64,000 nt of DNA from Streptomyces griseoluteus (GCF_004784465.1 NZ_SRRU01000006.1:186001-250000); one strand, 5' to 3'. Positions 42,482 to 52,131 are shown, numbered from the stretch's first letter. Translations and numbers: made by a program. The notes: generated from the sequence alone by a model not told the origin.

Positions 42482-44035
42482 ATGTCGCACGACCCGACCG
42501 CGGGAAGGGCGGCCGTCGTGGCGCCGCCGAATCACCGTTTGTTCGCCGTGATGACGGCGGCCGTGGTGGCGATGCTGCTCGCGGCGCTGGACAGCCTCAT
42601 CCTGGGCACCGCCATGCCGACCATCGTCGGCGAGCTGGGCGGCCTCGAACACCTCTCATGGGTGGCCTCGGCGTACATGCTCGCGACCGCCGCCACGACG
42701 CCGATCTGGGGCAAGCTCGGCGACATGTACGGCCGCAAGGGGGTCTTTCTGGCGTCGATCGCCCTCTTCCTCGCGGGCTCCGTCGTGTCGGGCCTTGCCC
42801 AGTCCATGGGCCAGCTCATCGGCTTCCGGGTGCTGCAGGGCCTCGGCTCCGGAGGCCTGATGGTCGGCGCGCTCTCCCTCATCGGCGAGCTGGTCACTCC
42901 GCGGGAGCGCGGCAAGTTCCAGGCCATGTCGTCGGCCGTCATGGGCGTGGCGATGGTCGGCGGCCCGCTGGCCGGCGGCTTCCTCACCGATCACCTGGGC
43001 TGGCGCTACTGCTTCTACGTCAACGTGCCGTTCGGCCTCGCCGCCTTCGTGACGATTGCGGTCGCGCTGAAGCTGCCGAAGCGGCGCTCCCAGGCTCCCA
43101 TCGACTATCCGGGTGCCGCCCTGCTCGCCGCGGTGATCACCTCGCTGGTGCTGGTCACCACCTGGGGCGGCACGCGGTACGACTGGTCCTCGCCGGTGAT
43201 CATCGGCCTGATCGCGATCGCGGTGGCCGGGGCCTTCGCCCTGCTGGCCGTGGAACGCCGTGCCGTCGCGCCGGTGCTGCCGCTGACCGTCTTCCGCAGC
43301 GCCAACTTCAGCTGGGCCAACGTCGTCTCCTTCCTCTTCGGCTTCGTGATGGTCGCCGCGATGACCTTCCTGCCGATCTATCAGCAGACCGTGCAGGGCG
43401 CCTCGGCCTCCAGCGCGGGACTGCTGATGCTCCCGCTTCTGCTCGGCATGGTCGGCACGAACGCGTTCGGTGGCCAACTCATGGCCAAGCAGGGCAACTT
43501 CAAGCTGTACGCGATCGCCGGCGGCGTCCTCCTCCTCGTCGGCATCCTCCTGCTCTCTCTGATGGACACCAAGACCGGACGCCTTGAGACCGGCACCTAC
43601 ATGGTGGTCTTCGGGGTCGGCCTCGGGCTGCTGATGCAGGTGACTCTGTCCGTGGCGATGGAGAGCGTCGAGATGAAGGACCTGGGCGTGGCCTCCTCCA
43701 TGGTCACGCTCACCCGAACGATCGGCGGCGCCTTCGGTGTCTCGCTCGCCGGCATCATCTTCAACGAGCGGGTCACCGCGGGCATGGGCGTCGAGCGCGG
43801 CGCCACGGGTGGTGACATCAACAGGCTGAGCGCGGAGAGCCTGCTGAAGCTGCCGGAGCCGGTGCGCGAGGTCTACGAGAAGGCAGTCGCCGACGGCACG
43901 CACTGGGCCTTCCTGACCGTCTCGGTGGTCGCTGCGGCCGCACTCGCCGCCTCGTGGTTCATCAAGGCCAGGCCCAAGCCCGCGGCTCCGCCGCTCGCGA
44001 CCGCCCCCACCGACCAGGTCGGCGCTGCCGGCTGA
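42482..44035 (+). CDS. lanJ: MFS drug exporter, DHA2 family (14 membrane segments)
   Basis: A 517-residue proton-driven exporter: MTAAVVAMLLAALDSLILGTAMPTIVGE (motif D1), WGKLGDMYGRKGVFL (motif A), FRVLQGLGSGGLMVG (motif B) and GPLAGGFLTDHLGWRYCF (motif C). Fourteen hydrophobic stretches are visible. Its location and the adjacent TetR operator make it the likely efflux and self-resistance pump for the glycosylated angucycline. Confidence 0.9.
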   Translation: MSHDPTAGRAAVVAPPNHRLFAVMTAAVVAMLLAALDSLILGTAMPTIVGELGGLEHLSWVASAYMLATAATTPIWGKLGDMYGRKGVFLASIALFLAGSVVSGLAQSMGQLIGFRVLQGLGSGGLMVGALSLIGELVTPRERGKFQAMSSAVMGVAMVGGPLAGGFLTDHLGWRYCFYVNVPFGLAAFVTIAVALKLPKRRSQAPIDYPGAALLAAVITSLVLVTTWGGTRYDWSSPVIIGLIAIAVAGAFALLAVERRAVAPVLPLTVFRSANFSWANVVSFLFGFVMVAAMTFLPIYQQTVQGASASSAGLLMLPLLLGMVGTNAFGGQLMAKQGNFKLYAIAGGVLLLVGILLLSLMDTKTGRLETGTYMVVFGVGLGLLMQVTLSVAMESVEMKDLGVASSMVTLTRTIGGAFGVSLAGIIFNERVTAGMGVERGATGGDINRLSAESLLKLPEPVREVYEKAVADGTHWAFLTVSVVAAAALAASWFIKARPKPAAPPLATAPTDQVGAAG

Positions 44036-44099
44036 GCGACCGCACGCCACCAGGTCGGACCAACCCACACGACAACGACGCGAGAACGGGGGCTGCACC

Positions 44100-44675
44100 G
44101 TGCAGGCAGTCGAGGTGAAAGTGCCGGGTGTCCACGTCCTGACGCCGAGGCAGATCAAGGACGAGCGCGGTGTCTTCTTCGAGTCGCTGCGCACCGACCT
44201 GCTCCAGGAGGTCGTGGGGCACCCCTTCGAAGTGAAGCAGATCAACTACTCGGTGTCCCGCCGCAACACCCTGCGGGGGGTCCACAGCGTCACCAGCCCG
44301 CCGGGGCAGGCCAAGTACGTCTCCTGTGTCCGCGGCGCGTTCCGTGACTTCGTCGTCGACCTGCGGGTGGGCTCGCCGACCTTCGGACAGTACGACTTCA
44401 ACCTCCTCGATGCCGCATCGGGCCGCGCCGTCTACATCCCGGAGGGCGTGGGGCACGGCTTCCTCACGCTCACCGAGGACGCCTGCATCTGCTACGTCCT
44501 GTCGAGCACGTACGTCCCCGGCACCCAGATCGACATCGACCCCCTCGACCCGGATCTCGCCCTGCCGTGGGGCTTCACCGAGCCGCCGCTGATCTCCGAG
44601 AAGGACAGGACGGCGCGTTCGCTCGCCGCCACCCTGGAGGCCGGACTCCTCTCGGAGTGGCCCGGCGGCAGCTGA
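44100..44675 (+). CDS. lanZ1: NDP-4-keto-6-deoxyhexose epimerase (RmlC-like)
   Basis: A 191-residue cupin epimerase: DERGVFFESLRTDLL, INYSVSRRNTLRGVHSVTSP with the catalytic His, and YIPEGVGHGFLTLTEDACICYVL. It inverts C-5 (and possibly C-3) to give the L-series sugar on the way to L-rhodinose. It starts at GTG 44100; the upstream spacing from lanJ is 64 bases, so it may share that transcript. LanZ1 is assigned by similarity and order. Confidence 0.88.
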   Translation: MQAVEVKVPGVHVLTPRQIKDERGVFFESLRTDLLQEVVGHPFEVKQINYSVSRRNTLRGVHSVTSPPGQAKYVSCVRGAFRDFVVDLRVGSPTFGQYDFNLLDAASGRAVYIPEGVGHGFLTLTEDACICYVLSSTYVPGTQIDIDPLDPDLALPWGFTEPPLISEKDRTARSLAATLEAGLLSEWPGGS

Positions 44676-44788
44676 CCGCGGGCCCCTTCCCCGGCCTCCC
44701 CGGACCCACGCACCCTGCTCGCATCGCGGACCACCCCCCCCGTTGGGCGGTGCGGGCGGGATGCGTGCCTTCTCTCCCAAGGAACATG

Positions 44789-45988
44789 ATGCGTGTCCTC
44801 TTCGTCGTCACGCCCGTCGCAGGCCATCTCTCCCCCCTGGCGCCGCTGGCCTGGGCGCTCCGAGACGCGGGGCACGAGGTGCTGGTGGCGGGACAGCCCG
44901 ACATCCTCGCCACGGCCCGTGCGGCGGGCCTGCACACCGCGACCGTCGGTGAGCCCTTCCGCATGGACGAGATGCTGCTCGGCCGGCTCCCCGCAGGGCA
45001 GCGGCTGCTCCAGTCCTGGGGGCGCTTCCCCGACCTGGCGCAGGCTGCCGACTTCGCTCGTTCCTGGGCGGACCACAACAGGACCGTGCTGCCCGGCTAC
45101 CTGGACCTCGCCCGCGCCTTCGGCCCGGACCTGCTGGTCAGCGATGTACTGGAGTACAGCGCGCTGATCGTGGGCGGCGTTCTCGGGGTCCCCGTGGTGC
45201 AGCACCGCTGGGGCGTCGACCCCCTGTCGGAGCCCACCCGGGTCCAGGCCCGCGAGACCCACGCGGACCTCTGCGCGGCGCTGGGCCTGCCTGGTCTGCC
45301 CGACCCGGAGATCGTGCTCGACCCGTGCCCGCCTACCCTCCAACTGCCCGACGTGACACCGGGAACGCCGATCCGGCACGTCCACTCGCACGGCAACGGC
45401 AACCTGCCGGACTGGCTGCGGGCCGAGTGGACGGCCGCGGCGTCGGACCCCGCGGCCGACCGGCCCCGGCGCGTGATCGTCTCCCTGGGCCGCAGCACCC
45501 TCGCACTCAACGGCGTGCCCCTCTTCCGGAGCATCCTGCGGGCGTTCGTGGATCTGCCCGGAGTCGAGGCCGTGGCGACGGTGGACCGGGAGTACCGGGC
45601 GGAACTGGGCGAGCCGCCCGCCGGGGTACGGTTGGTCGACCCCGTCCCGCTGCACATGCTGTTCCGCACCGCCGACGCGGTCGTCCACCACGGGGGAGCC
45701 GGGACCACGATGAGCGCCGGCTACGCGGGGCTGCCGCAGCTCGTCCTGCCGCAGTTCGCCGACACGTTCGCGAGCGCCGGACAGCTCGTCCGCGCCGGAG
45801 CCGGCATCGCCCTGGAGACCGCGGCCGAGCAGGACGATCCCGCGCGGATCAGCGCCGCCCTGGCCGAACTCCTCGCCGAGCCCCGGTACACGAAGGTCGC
45901 GGCGTCGCTCGGCCGGGAGATGGCCGACATGCCCGCGCCGTCCCGCGTCGTCGAGGGCCTGGAGAGGCTGGTCGGACATGCGGGTTGA
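44789..45988 (+). CDS. lanGT4: Glycosyltransferase, LanGT4 type
   Basis: A 399-residue GT-B enzyme paralogous to lanGT1 (MRVLFVVTPVAGHLSPLAPLAWAL; YSALIVGGVLGVPVVQHRWG; VVHHGGAGTTMSAGYAGLPQ). LanGT4 is the L-rhodinosyltransferase of landomycin assembly. It sits next to the rhodinose genes lanZ1, lanZ2 and lanZ3. Two ATG codons in tandem (44786, 44789) are possible; the second is better spaced from AAGGAAC. Confidence 0.85.
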   Translation: MRVLFVVTPVAGHLSPLAPLAWALRDAGHEVLVAGQPDILATARAAGLHTATVGEPFRMDEMLLGRLPAGQRLLQSWGRFPDLAQAADFARSWADHNRTVLPGYLDLARAFGPDLLVSDVLEYSALIVGGVLGVPVVQHRWGVDPLSEPTRVQARETHADLCAALGLPGLPDPEIVLDPCPPTLQLPDVTPGTPIRHVHSHGNGNLPDWLRAEWTAAASDPAADRPRRVIVSLGRSTLALNGVPLFRSILRAFVDLPGVEAVATVDREYRAELGEPPAGVRLVDPVPLHMLFRTADAVVHHGGAGTTMSAGYAGLPQLVLPQFADTFASAGQLVRAGAGIALETAAEQDDPARISAALAELLAEPRYTKVAASLGREMADMPAPSRVVEGLERLVGHAG

Positions 45989-46072
45989 CCCCCCTCGCCC
46001 GCACCGGACCGCCCTGGTCCGTTCCCACGCGCTGTTCCGCGCCACCCCCTGTTCACGAGAAGAGGCAATTCG

Positions 46073-47059
46073 ATGAAGGCACTGGTGCTGTCGGGTGGCA
46101 CAGGCACCCGTTTACGGCCCCTCACCCACTCTCTGCCCAAGCAACTGATCCCGCTGGCGGGCAGGCCGGTCGCGGCCCACGTCCTCGACAGTGTCCGGGA
46201 CCTGGGCGTGCGCGAGACCGGGATCGTCGTCACGGACGGTGGTGAGCAGATCGAGCAGGTGCTCGGCGACGGCTCCGGGTCGGGCCTCTCCCTCACGTAC
46301 TTCCGACAGGACGCTCCCCGCGGCTTCGGCCACGCCCTCTCGCTCGCGCGCGACTTCCTCGGGGACGACGACTTCGTCGTGTACCGCGGCGACACCCTCG
46401 TCACCGAGAGCATCGCCGACCGGGTCGCCGCCTTCGCCGCGGAGCGACCCGCCGCGGGCGTCGTCGTCCCGGAGGCCGCCCCGGACGTCGAGATCGTCCA
46501 CTTCTTCACCCCCGCCGTCCATGAGGCGGTGGCCGCCCTCGCGGCGGACCGCCCCGGCGACGCGGTGACGCCGGCCGGTGCCGCCCAGTGGCTCCGCGCG
46601 CACGGCGGCGACGTACGGACGGGAACGTACACGGGGTACTGGCGGCGGATCGCGTCCGCCGACGACGTGCTGGCGGCCCACCGCACCCTGCTCGACGGGC
46701 TGGCCCCGGCGATGGACGGCGACGTCGACGCGCAGAGCCGGATCACCGGCCACGTGGTCATCGAGCCCGGCGCCAAGGTCGTACGGTCCTGGATCGAGGG
46801 CCCCGCGGTCGTCGCCGCGGGCGCGCTGGTGGAGGAGTCCCACATCGGCCCGCACGCCACGATCGGCAGGGACTGCTCGGTACACGGCACGCACGTCGAC
46901 GACTCACTCCTCCTCGAAGGCGCCACGGTGTGGCCCGTCGGCCGTCTCCACGGCTCCCTGATCGGCCGGTTCGCGCAGGTCAGCGCGGCCGACCGGGACG
47001 GAGCGCCGCGCCGGAGCCTCGTCGTGGGCGACCACGCCCGGGTCGAGGTGGCGGAGTGA
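46073..47059 (+). CDS. lanZ2: Degenerate glucose-1-phosphate thymidylyltransferase paralogue
   Basis: A 328-residue protein that follows lanG closely at the N-terminus (LSGGTGTRLRPLTHSLPKQL) and retains Asp107 (RGDTLV for YLGDNML). The stretch from FGVAEL through VEKP (lanG residues about 139-166) is missing: VVVPEAAPDVEIVHFF jumps straight to the next strand. The second metal Asp of GYWKDTGR is Arg192 in GYWRRIAS. The C-terminal beta-helix is kept. It is probably inactive as a nucleotidyltransferase, or changed to a regulatory or structural role. Confidence 0.85.
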   Translation: MKALVLSGGTGTRLRPLTHSLPKQLIPLAGRPVAAHVLDSVRDLGVRETGIVVTDGGEQIEQVLGDGSGSGLSLTYFRQDAPRGFGHALSLARDFLGDDDFVVYRGDTLVTESIADRVAAFAAERPAAGVVVPEAAPDVEIVHFFTPAVHEAVAALAADRPGDAVTPAGAAQWLRAHGGDVRTGTYTGYWRRIASADDVLAAHRTLLDGLAPAMDGDVDAQSRITGHVVIEPGAKVVRSWIEGPAVVAAGALVEESHIGPHATIGRDCSVHGTHVDDSLLLEGATVWPVGRLHGSLIGRFAQVSAADRDGAPRRSLVVGDHARVEVAE

Positions 47060-48033
47060 CCGGGACGGGCGAGCAGCGCCGCGTGATGGTGCTAGGCGGC
47101 ACCGGATTCCTCGGCGGGCACCTACGGACCGCGTTCCGGTCCGAAGGCGCCCAAGTGGTCTGTGTCTCCAGGACGTCACCCGGACCGTCGGCCCGCACCG
47201 GTGCGCCGGGCGAACGCTTTGTCGCGCTCGACCTGCTCACCGCGAGCCCCCGGGAGCTGCGCGCCCTGTTCGCCGACACCGCCCCGGACGCCGTGGTCAA
47301 CGCCGCGGGCGCCGTGTGGAAGGTGACGCCGCAGCAAATGCACCGGACCAACACCGAGTTGACGACCACCGTGATAGCCGCGCTGTGCGAGATGTCCCCT
47401 GGCCCGCGGCTGATCCAGCTGGGCAGCGTGCACGAGTACGGCGCGGGCACCCGCGACAGTGGGCTGACCGAGGGCAGCACGGAGGCCCCCGTCACCCCCT
47501 ACGGACGCTCGAAACTGGCCGCGTCGCGGAGCGTCCTCGACGCGGCAGCTGCCGGCGCGCTCGACGGTGTCGTCCTGCGCATGGCCAACATCGTCGGCCC
47601 CGGCGTCCCGGCCGGCAGCCTTCTCGGCGACATCGCGGCCCACCTGGAGCGGTACGCCGAGGACCCCGGGGCCACCGATGCCGAGTTGCTCTTCCCCCCG
47701 CTGCGCGCGGAGCGGGACTTCGTCGACGTACGCGATGTCGTCGACGCCGTGCTCGCCGCCGCCCGTGCGCCCCGTGCCGAGGTCTCGGGCCGCGTCATCA
47801 ACATCGGCAGCGGACGCGCGGTCCGGACCGGCGAGGTGGTCGAGCGGCTGCTCGCGCTGAGCGGGCTGCCGGTCCGACTCGTGGAACGGGCGGCCGACGG
47901 GGCCGCCCCGGGCGCCGCCGCGGACTGCCAGAAGCTGGACGTCTCCCGCGCCCGGCGGCTCCTCGGCTGGGAGCCGCGCCGGGGCCTGGACGCCTCGCTG
48001 TCGGGGCTGTTGTCCAGCCTCTCCCTCGCGTGA
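47056..48033 (+). CDS. lanZ3: NDP-hexose 4-ketoreductase (L-rhodinose branch)
   Basis: A 325-residue extended SDR starting at GTG 47056, overlapping the previous stop (GTGA). It has RRVMVLGGTGFLGGHLRTAF, LIQLGSVHEYGAG, and YGRSKLAAS (YxxxK), then GVVLRMANIVGPGVPAG. It should reduce C-4 of the epimerised L-sugar, giving NDP-L-rhodinose. Its position between lanZ2 and lanGT3 matches the order I recall for the landomycin cluster. Confidence 0.85.
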   Translation: MTGTGEQRRVMVLGGTGFLGGHLRTAFRSEGAQVVCVSRTSPGPSARTGAPGERFVALDLLTASPRELRALFADTAPDAVVNAAGAVWKVTPQQMHRTNTELTTTVIAALCEMSPGPRLIQLGSVHEYGAGTRDSGLTEGSTEAPVTPYGRSKLAASRSVLDAAAAGALDGVVLRMANIVGPGVPAGSLLGDIAAHLERYAEDPGATDAELLFPPLRAERDFVDVRDVVDAVLAAARAPRAEVSGRVINIGSGRAVRTGEVVERLLALSGLPVRLVERAADGAAPGAAADCQKLDVSRARRLLGWEPRRGLDASLSGLLSSLSLA

Positions 48034-48121
48034 CGCCGCCCGCGCGAGTGACGTCCCCCCCGAACGAACGAAGCCGAGCCCGCCGTCGGCGCTACCGCCG
48101 GAATCCACAACGGAGAACCTG

Positions 48122-49375
48122 ATGCGTGTCCTCTTCGCAGTCTTTCCCGCCGCCGCCCATGTGCATCCGATCGTTCCGCTCGCCTGGGCCCTGCAGAACG
48201 CGGGTCACGACGTCCGGGTCGCCATCCACCCCGACGCCGTCGGCCTCGTCACGGAGGCGGGTCTCGCGGCCGTGCCGCTCGGGGCCCGCCACAAGCTCGC
48301 CGGAGTCGTCGAGTTCAACTCCAACCTCGACCTGCTCGACTCGCTCGATGACACCCTCTCGCTGGACACCGAGGACGACAGCGCCCGCTGGGAGACCCAG
48401 TGGGAGGTGATACGCAACGTCCTCCTGGTCTACCAACCGGTCCTGCCCGACCTGGTGGACTTCGTCCAGGACTGGAAGCCCGACCTGGTCGTCTGGGACC
48501 CGTTCTGCGTCCCCGCCGGCGTGGCCGCCCGGGTCGGCGGCGCCGCGCAGGCCCGCTTCCTGTGGGGGCGCGACAACATCGGCTGGCTGCGCGCCAAGTC
48601 CCTGGAGCAGCTCGCGGCCCGCGGCGCGGGGCCGGCCGACGACCCGCTGATGCCCCTCATGAGCAACATGCTGGTGCCCTACGGCCTGGAGTACGAGGAG
48701 GAGTTCCTCACCGGCCAGTGGACCATCGATCCGATGCCGCAGGGCATGCGGCTTCCCATCGACCTGCCGTACACCGGCGTGCGGCGCTTGCCCTACAACG
48801 GAGCCGCCGCCCTGCCCGCCTGGGTCCACCAGCAGCCCGAACGCCCCCGGGTGGTCCTGACGCTCGGCATCGGCGGCCGCGGGCGGCAGCTCTTCCGGCA
48901 GAGCGGCGTCTCCTTCCCCGAGGTGGTCGAGGCGGTGGCCGGGCTCGACGTGGAGCTGGTCGCCACGGTCGGCGCCGCGGAGCGGGAGGCCGTCGGCACG
49001 ACACCGGACAACGTCCGGCTGATCGAGTACATGCCCCTCAACCACCTGCTGCCGACCTGCTCGGCGATCATCCACCACGGTGGCGGCGGCACCTTCGCGG
49101 CAGCCGTGGCGCACCAGGTGCCGCAGCTCGTCACGCCGATGCCCTTCTGGGGCGAGGCCGCCACCGCCCAGTACGTCGCAGACAGCGGCGCGGGACTGGT
49201 CATCGACAGCTCCCAGTTCACCCCGGACGCACTGCGCAAGTCCCTCACCCGGCTCCTGGACGACCGTTCCTTCCGGGACGGCGCGGCCGCGCTGTACCAG
49301 GAGATGCAGGCAGCGCCCAGCCCCAGCGACCTGGTGCCCGTTCTGCAGGAACTGACCGCGCGTCACCGCCGCTGA
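48122..49375 (+). CDS. lanGT3: Glycosyltransferase, LanGT3 type
   Basis: A 417-residue GT-B enzyme, longer and more divergent than GT1, GT2 and GT4, with an AknS/DesVII-like middle (SARWETQWEVIRNVLLVYQP; VVWDPFCVPAGVAARVGGAA; FLWGRDNIGWLR). The donor site is AIIHHGGGGTFAAAVAHQVPQ. In landomycin A biosynthesis LanGT3 is held to add the fourth sugar (D-olivose), the step that lets the chain go beyond a trisaccharide. Its presence suggests a product with more than three sugars. Confidence 0.85.
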   Translation: MRVLFAVFPAAAHVHPIVPLAWALQNAGHDVRVAIHPDAVGLVTEAGLAAVPLGARHKLAGVVEFNSNLDLLDSLDDTLSLDTEDDSARWETQWEVIRNVLLVYQPVLPDLVDFVQDWKPDLVVWDPFCVPAGVAARVGGAAQARFLWGRDNIGWLRAKSLEQLAARGAGPADDPLMPLMSNMLVPYGLEYEEEFLTGQWTIDPMPQGMRLPIDLPYTGVRRLPYNGAAALPAWVHQQPERPRVVLTLGIGGRGRQLFRQSGVSFPEVVEAVAGLDVELVATVGAAEREAVGTTPDNVRLIEYMPLNHLLPTCSAIIHHGGGGTFAAAVAHQVPQLVTPMPFWGEAATAQYVADSGAGLVIDSSQFTPDALRKSLTRLLDDRSFRDGAAALYQEMQAAPSPSDLVPVLQELTARHRR

Positions 49376-49416
49376 GCCGCCGAGGCTTTCCACCCGTCAG
49401 GAAAGGAAGGACCGCC

Positions 49417-50019
49417 GTGTCAGCAAGGGCCGTCGTGCCGGCATCGTCACCTCGCCTCGCGCTGCTCGTGGGCAGCACCCGCTCGGGCGGTGCCGGCCGC
49501 ACAGTGGCGCGGTGGTTCCTCGCCCGTGCCGAGGAACACGGCTTCAGGGACGTCGACGTGATCGACCTGGCCGCGATCGAGCTGCCGGTGGTGACGGGCG
49601 CCGTCACCGGGGAAGGACCACCGCCGGTCGTGGCGGACCTGGCCCGGCGGATCGACGCCGCGGAGGCCTTCGTGGTGGTGACGCCGGAGTACAACCACAG
49701 TTTCCCCGCCCCGCTGAAGAACGCCATCGACTGGTTCAGGCAGGAGTGGTATGCCAAGCCGGTCTCCTTCGTCTCCTACGGCGGCATCTCCGGCGGACTG
49801 CGTGCGGTGGAGCAACTCCGCCTTGTGTTCGGGGAGTTGCACGCCGTGCCGATCCGGGACTCGGTCAGCTTCCACCGCACCCGGGAGCAGTTCGACGAGG
49901 GCGGCGCGCCGAAGGACCCGGTGGGCTGCGGCACGGCCGCGAAGATCATGCTCGACCAGCTCTCCTGGTGGGCGCGGTCGCTGACCGAGGCCCGGGCGAA
50001 ACGGCCCTACACAGCATGA
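49417..50019 (+). CDS. lanZ4: NADPH-dependent flavin reductase
   Basis: A 200-residue flavodoxin-fold reductase starting at GTG 49417 (ribosome site GAAAGGAAGG). It shares VVVTPEYNHSFPAPLKNAIDW and VSYGGISGGLRAVEQL with the reductase at 27918. It supplies reduced flavin to the adjacent hydroxylase; LanZ4 and LanZ5 form the two-component C-11 hydroxylase of landomycin biosynthesis. Its stop overlaps an ATG of the hydroxylase frame (ATGA). Confidence 0.88.
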   Translation: MSARAVVPASSPRLALLVGSTRSGGAGRTVARWFLARAEEHGFRDVDVIDLAAIELPVVTGAVTGEGPPPVVADLARRIDAAEAFVVVTPEYNHSFPAPLKNAIDWFRQEWYAKPVSFVSYGGISGGLRAVEQLRLVFGELHAVPIRDSVSFHRTREQFDEGGAPKDPVGCGTAAKIMLDQLSWWARSLTEARAKRPYTA

Positions 50020-50054
50020 GAACGAACAACGACATCGGGACAGTGGAGGAAACA

Positions 50055-51209
50055 GTGACGTCACCACAGAAGGCAGGAACCCTGCTCAGCGCGGCCGAGG
50101 ACGTCGCTGCCCTGGCAGGTGACCAGGCGGCCCGCGCGGACGAGACGCGCCGCCTCGACCCGGATGTCATGAAGGCCGTGCTCGGCGCCGGCTTCGCCCG
50201 GCACTTCGTCCCCGTCGAACACGGTGGTGCGGCGGGCACGTTCGCCGAGCTCACCGAGGCCCTGGTCACGGTGGGAACGGCCTGTGCCGCCTCGTCCTGG
50301 AGCGCCTCGATCGTCGCGGGCCTCGGCCGGATGGCGGGCTTCCTGCCCGCCGAGGGGCGTGCGGAGGTATGGAAGGACGGCCCGGACGCCGTGGTGGTCG
50401 GCTCGCTCGCGCCGCTGGGCAGGGCTAAGGCGGTGCCGGGCGGCTGGCGGCTCTCCGGCACATGGCCCTCCATCAGCGTTGTCGACTTCTCCGACTGGGC
50501 GCTGGTGCGTGCGGTGGTTGCGGACAGCGAGGGCCAGGCGCTACGCGTCTTCGTGGTCCCGCGGTCCGGCTACGAGATTCAGGACACCTGGTCCAACGTC
50601 GGCATGCGTGCGACCGGCAGCAACACACTCGTCGTCGACGACGTCTTCGTCCCCGACGCGCGGACCTTGGAAGGTGACGACCTCTTCCAAGGGCGTCCCC
50701 GCACCTCGTCCGCTGCCTGCCACAGCGTCCCGCTGCAGGCCGTCAACGGTCTCTCCTTTGCGGCGCCGGCCCTGGGTGCCGCACGCGGGGCACTCGCAGT
50801 CTGGTCGGATTACGCCACGGCGAAGTTCCGCAGTGCACCGAGGGAGCCTGGCGGCCCGGGAATCAGTCGCGGCTTCTACGCGACCACGCTGGCACGTGCG
50901 GCCGGGGAAATCGATACGGCGTACCTGCTGCTCGACAGGGCCGGCAGGGTCGCCGACCGGGGTGCAGGGGTGACACCGCTGGAAGCGGCCCGCAACACGC
51001 GTGACTGCGCCCTGGCCGTCGAGACCTCGGTGACCGCGGTGAACCGGATATTCGGTGCCGCAGGTACCAGCGGTCACTCCACCGCAAGCTCGCTCCAGCG
51101 CTTCTGGCGGGATGCCAACGCCGCGGCCACCCATGTCGGCCTGCAGTTCGAGCCCGCCGCGATGGCCTACGCGTCGGCGGTCTCGGCACACCTGCCCGAC
51201 ACGAAGTAG
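50055..51209 (+). CDS. lanZ5: Flavin-dependent C-11 hydroxylase, acyl-CoA dehydrogenase fold
   Basis: About 384 residues of the group D flavin monooxygenases: an N-terminal helical domain (AAEDVAALAGDQAARADETRR), the middle beta domain (WRLSGTWPSISVVDFSDWAL; STDTW-like YEIQDTWSNVGMRATGSNTL) and a C-terminal helical bundle with AAGTSGHSTASSLQRFWRDA. The GTG 50055 follows GGAGGAAACA and is preferred; ATG 50016, overlapping the reductase stop, is an in-frame alternative. It uses FMNH2 or FADH2 from lanZ4 to oxygenate C-11. A decayed copy of its 3' end lies at about 55443-55640. Confidence 0.88.
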   Translation: MTSPQKAGTLLSAAEDVAALAGDQAARADETRRLDPDVMKAVLGAGFARHFVPVEHGGAAGTFAELTEALVTVGTACAASSWSASIVAGLGRMAGFLPAEGRAEVWKDGPDAVVVGSLAPLGRAKAVPGGWRLSGTWPSISVVDFSDWALVRAVVADSEGQALRVFVVPRSGYEIQDTWSNVGMRATGSNTLVVDDVFVPDARTLEGDDLFQGRPRTSSAACHSVPLQAVNGLSFAAPALGAARGALAVWSDYATAKFRSAPREPGGPGISRGFYATTLARAAGEIDTAYLLLDRAGRVADRGAGVTPLEAARNTRDCALAVETSVTAVNRIFGAAGTSGHSTASSLQRFWRDANAAATHVGLQFEPAAMAYASAVSAHLPDTK

Positions 51210-51256
51210 CGCATTCAGGGCATGGGCCGGCCGGTGCGCGAATCGAGGCGCGCGCC

Positions 51257-52045
51257 GTGTGGCACGACAGAGAGCGGGATGGAGTGCTCGGCAGCGTTCT
51301 GCCATCAGCGGTGGTCTGGGAGGAGGAGTTCGGTGACTCCGCGTCCGTCGAACTGTTCCCGGAGGAGGCGGTGTTGGTGCGCGATGCCGTACCGCGACGC
51401 GTCAACGAGTTCGGGACGGTCCGTGAGTGTGCGAGGCGGTCCCTGGCAAGGCTTGGAGTGGCGCCCGTACCCATCCTGCCCGGAACGAGGGGGGAGCCCC
51501 GATGGCCTCCAGGCATCGTCGGCAGCATGACGCACTGCGAGGGATTTCGTGGGGCTGCTGTGGCATGGAGTCGGGACATCGCTTCCTTCGGAATCGACGC
51601 CGAGCCGCATGAACCTCTTCCTCCAGGCCTTCTGACGAAGGTCGCGCGCCCCGAGGAGATTCCAAGGATCGCGCAGTTGGGGAGGCGTGACCCCACCGTG
51701 CAGTGGGGCCGTCTGACCTTCAGCGCCAAAGAAGCCGTTTACAAAGCGTGGTTTCCGCTGGCACGGCGTCGCTTGGGGTTCCATGACATCGCCATCACAT
51801 TCGACCCACTGGTACGGCACTTCCGGGCCCGGCTGTACGCGGCCGGGCTTGTTCTCCATGGACAGTCCGTAACGACTGTTTCCGGCAACTGGACAGATGA
51901 ATGCGGCTTGATCTGTACGGCAGTTGTGGTCGAGCGTAACCACTCGTGCGATATGCTCGCAAAGCCGGTCCCGATGGCAGAAATTGAAAGGCCGGCCGTG
52001 TCGGCCGGGAGACTCAGCGGCGATTGCGTCCGCGGGCACGGCTGA
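51257..52045 (+). CDS. 4'-phosphopantetheinyl transferase (Sfp/EntD superfamily)
   Basis: A 262-residue transferase that activates carrier proteins with the phosphopantetheine arm. It shows GIVGSMTHCEGFRGAAVAW, SFGIDAEPHEPLPPG (catalytic Asp/Glu) and LTFSAKEAVYKAWFPL, the WxxKEA-type motif. Its natural target could be the lanC carrier protein. The start is GTG 51257, with GAGG upstream; the ribosome site is weak. The last 40 residues beyond TAVVVERNH are atypical. Confidence 0.85.
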   Translation: MWHDRERDGVLGSVLPSAVVWEEEFGDSASVELFPEEAVLVRDAVPRRVNEFGTVRECARRSLARLGVAPVPILPGTRGEPRWPPGIVGSMTHCEGFRGAAVAWSRDIASFGIDAEPHEPLPPGLLTKVARPEEIPRIAQLGRRDPTVQWGRLTFSAKEAVYKAWFPLARRRLGFHDIAITFDPLVRHFRARLYAAGLVLHGQSVTTVSGNWTDECGLICTAVVVERNHSCDMLAKPVPMAEIERPAVSAGRLSGDCVRGHG

Positions 52046-52131
52046 AATGCCGACTCTTTCGCGCGATCTCGGTTCGACGGGCGGCGCACACCACTTGACC
52101 GGACCATCCCGTATTCAATTGGAGTTCCTTC

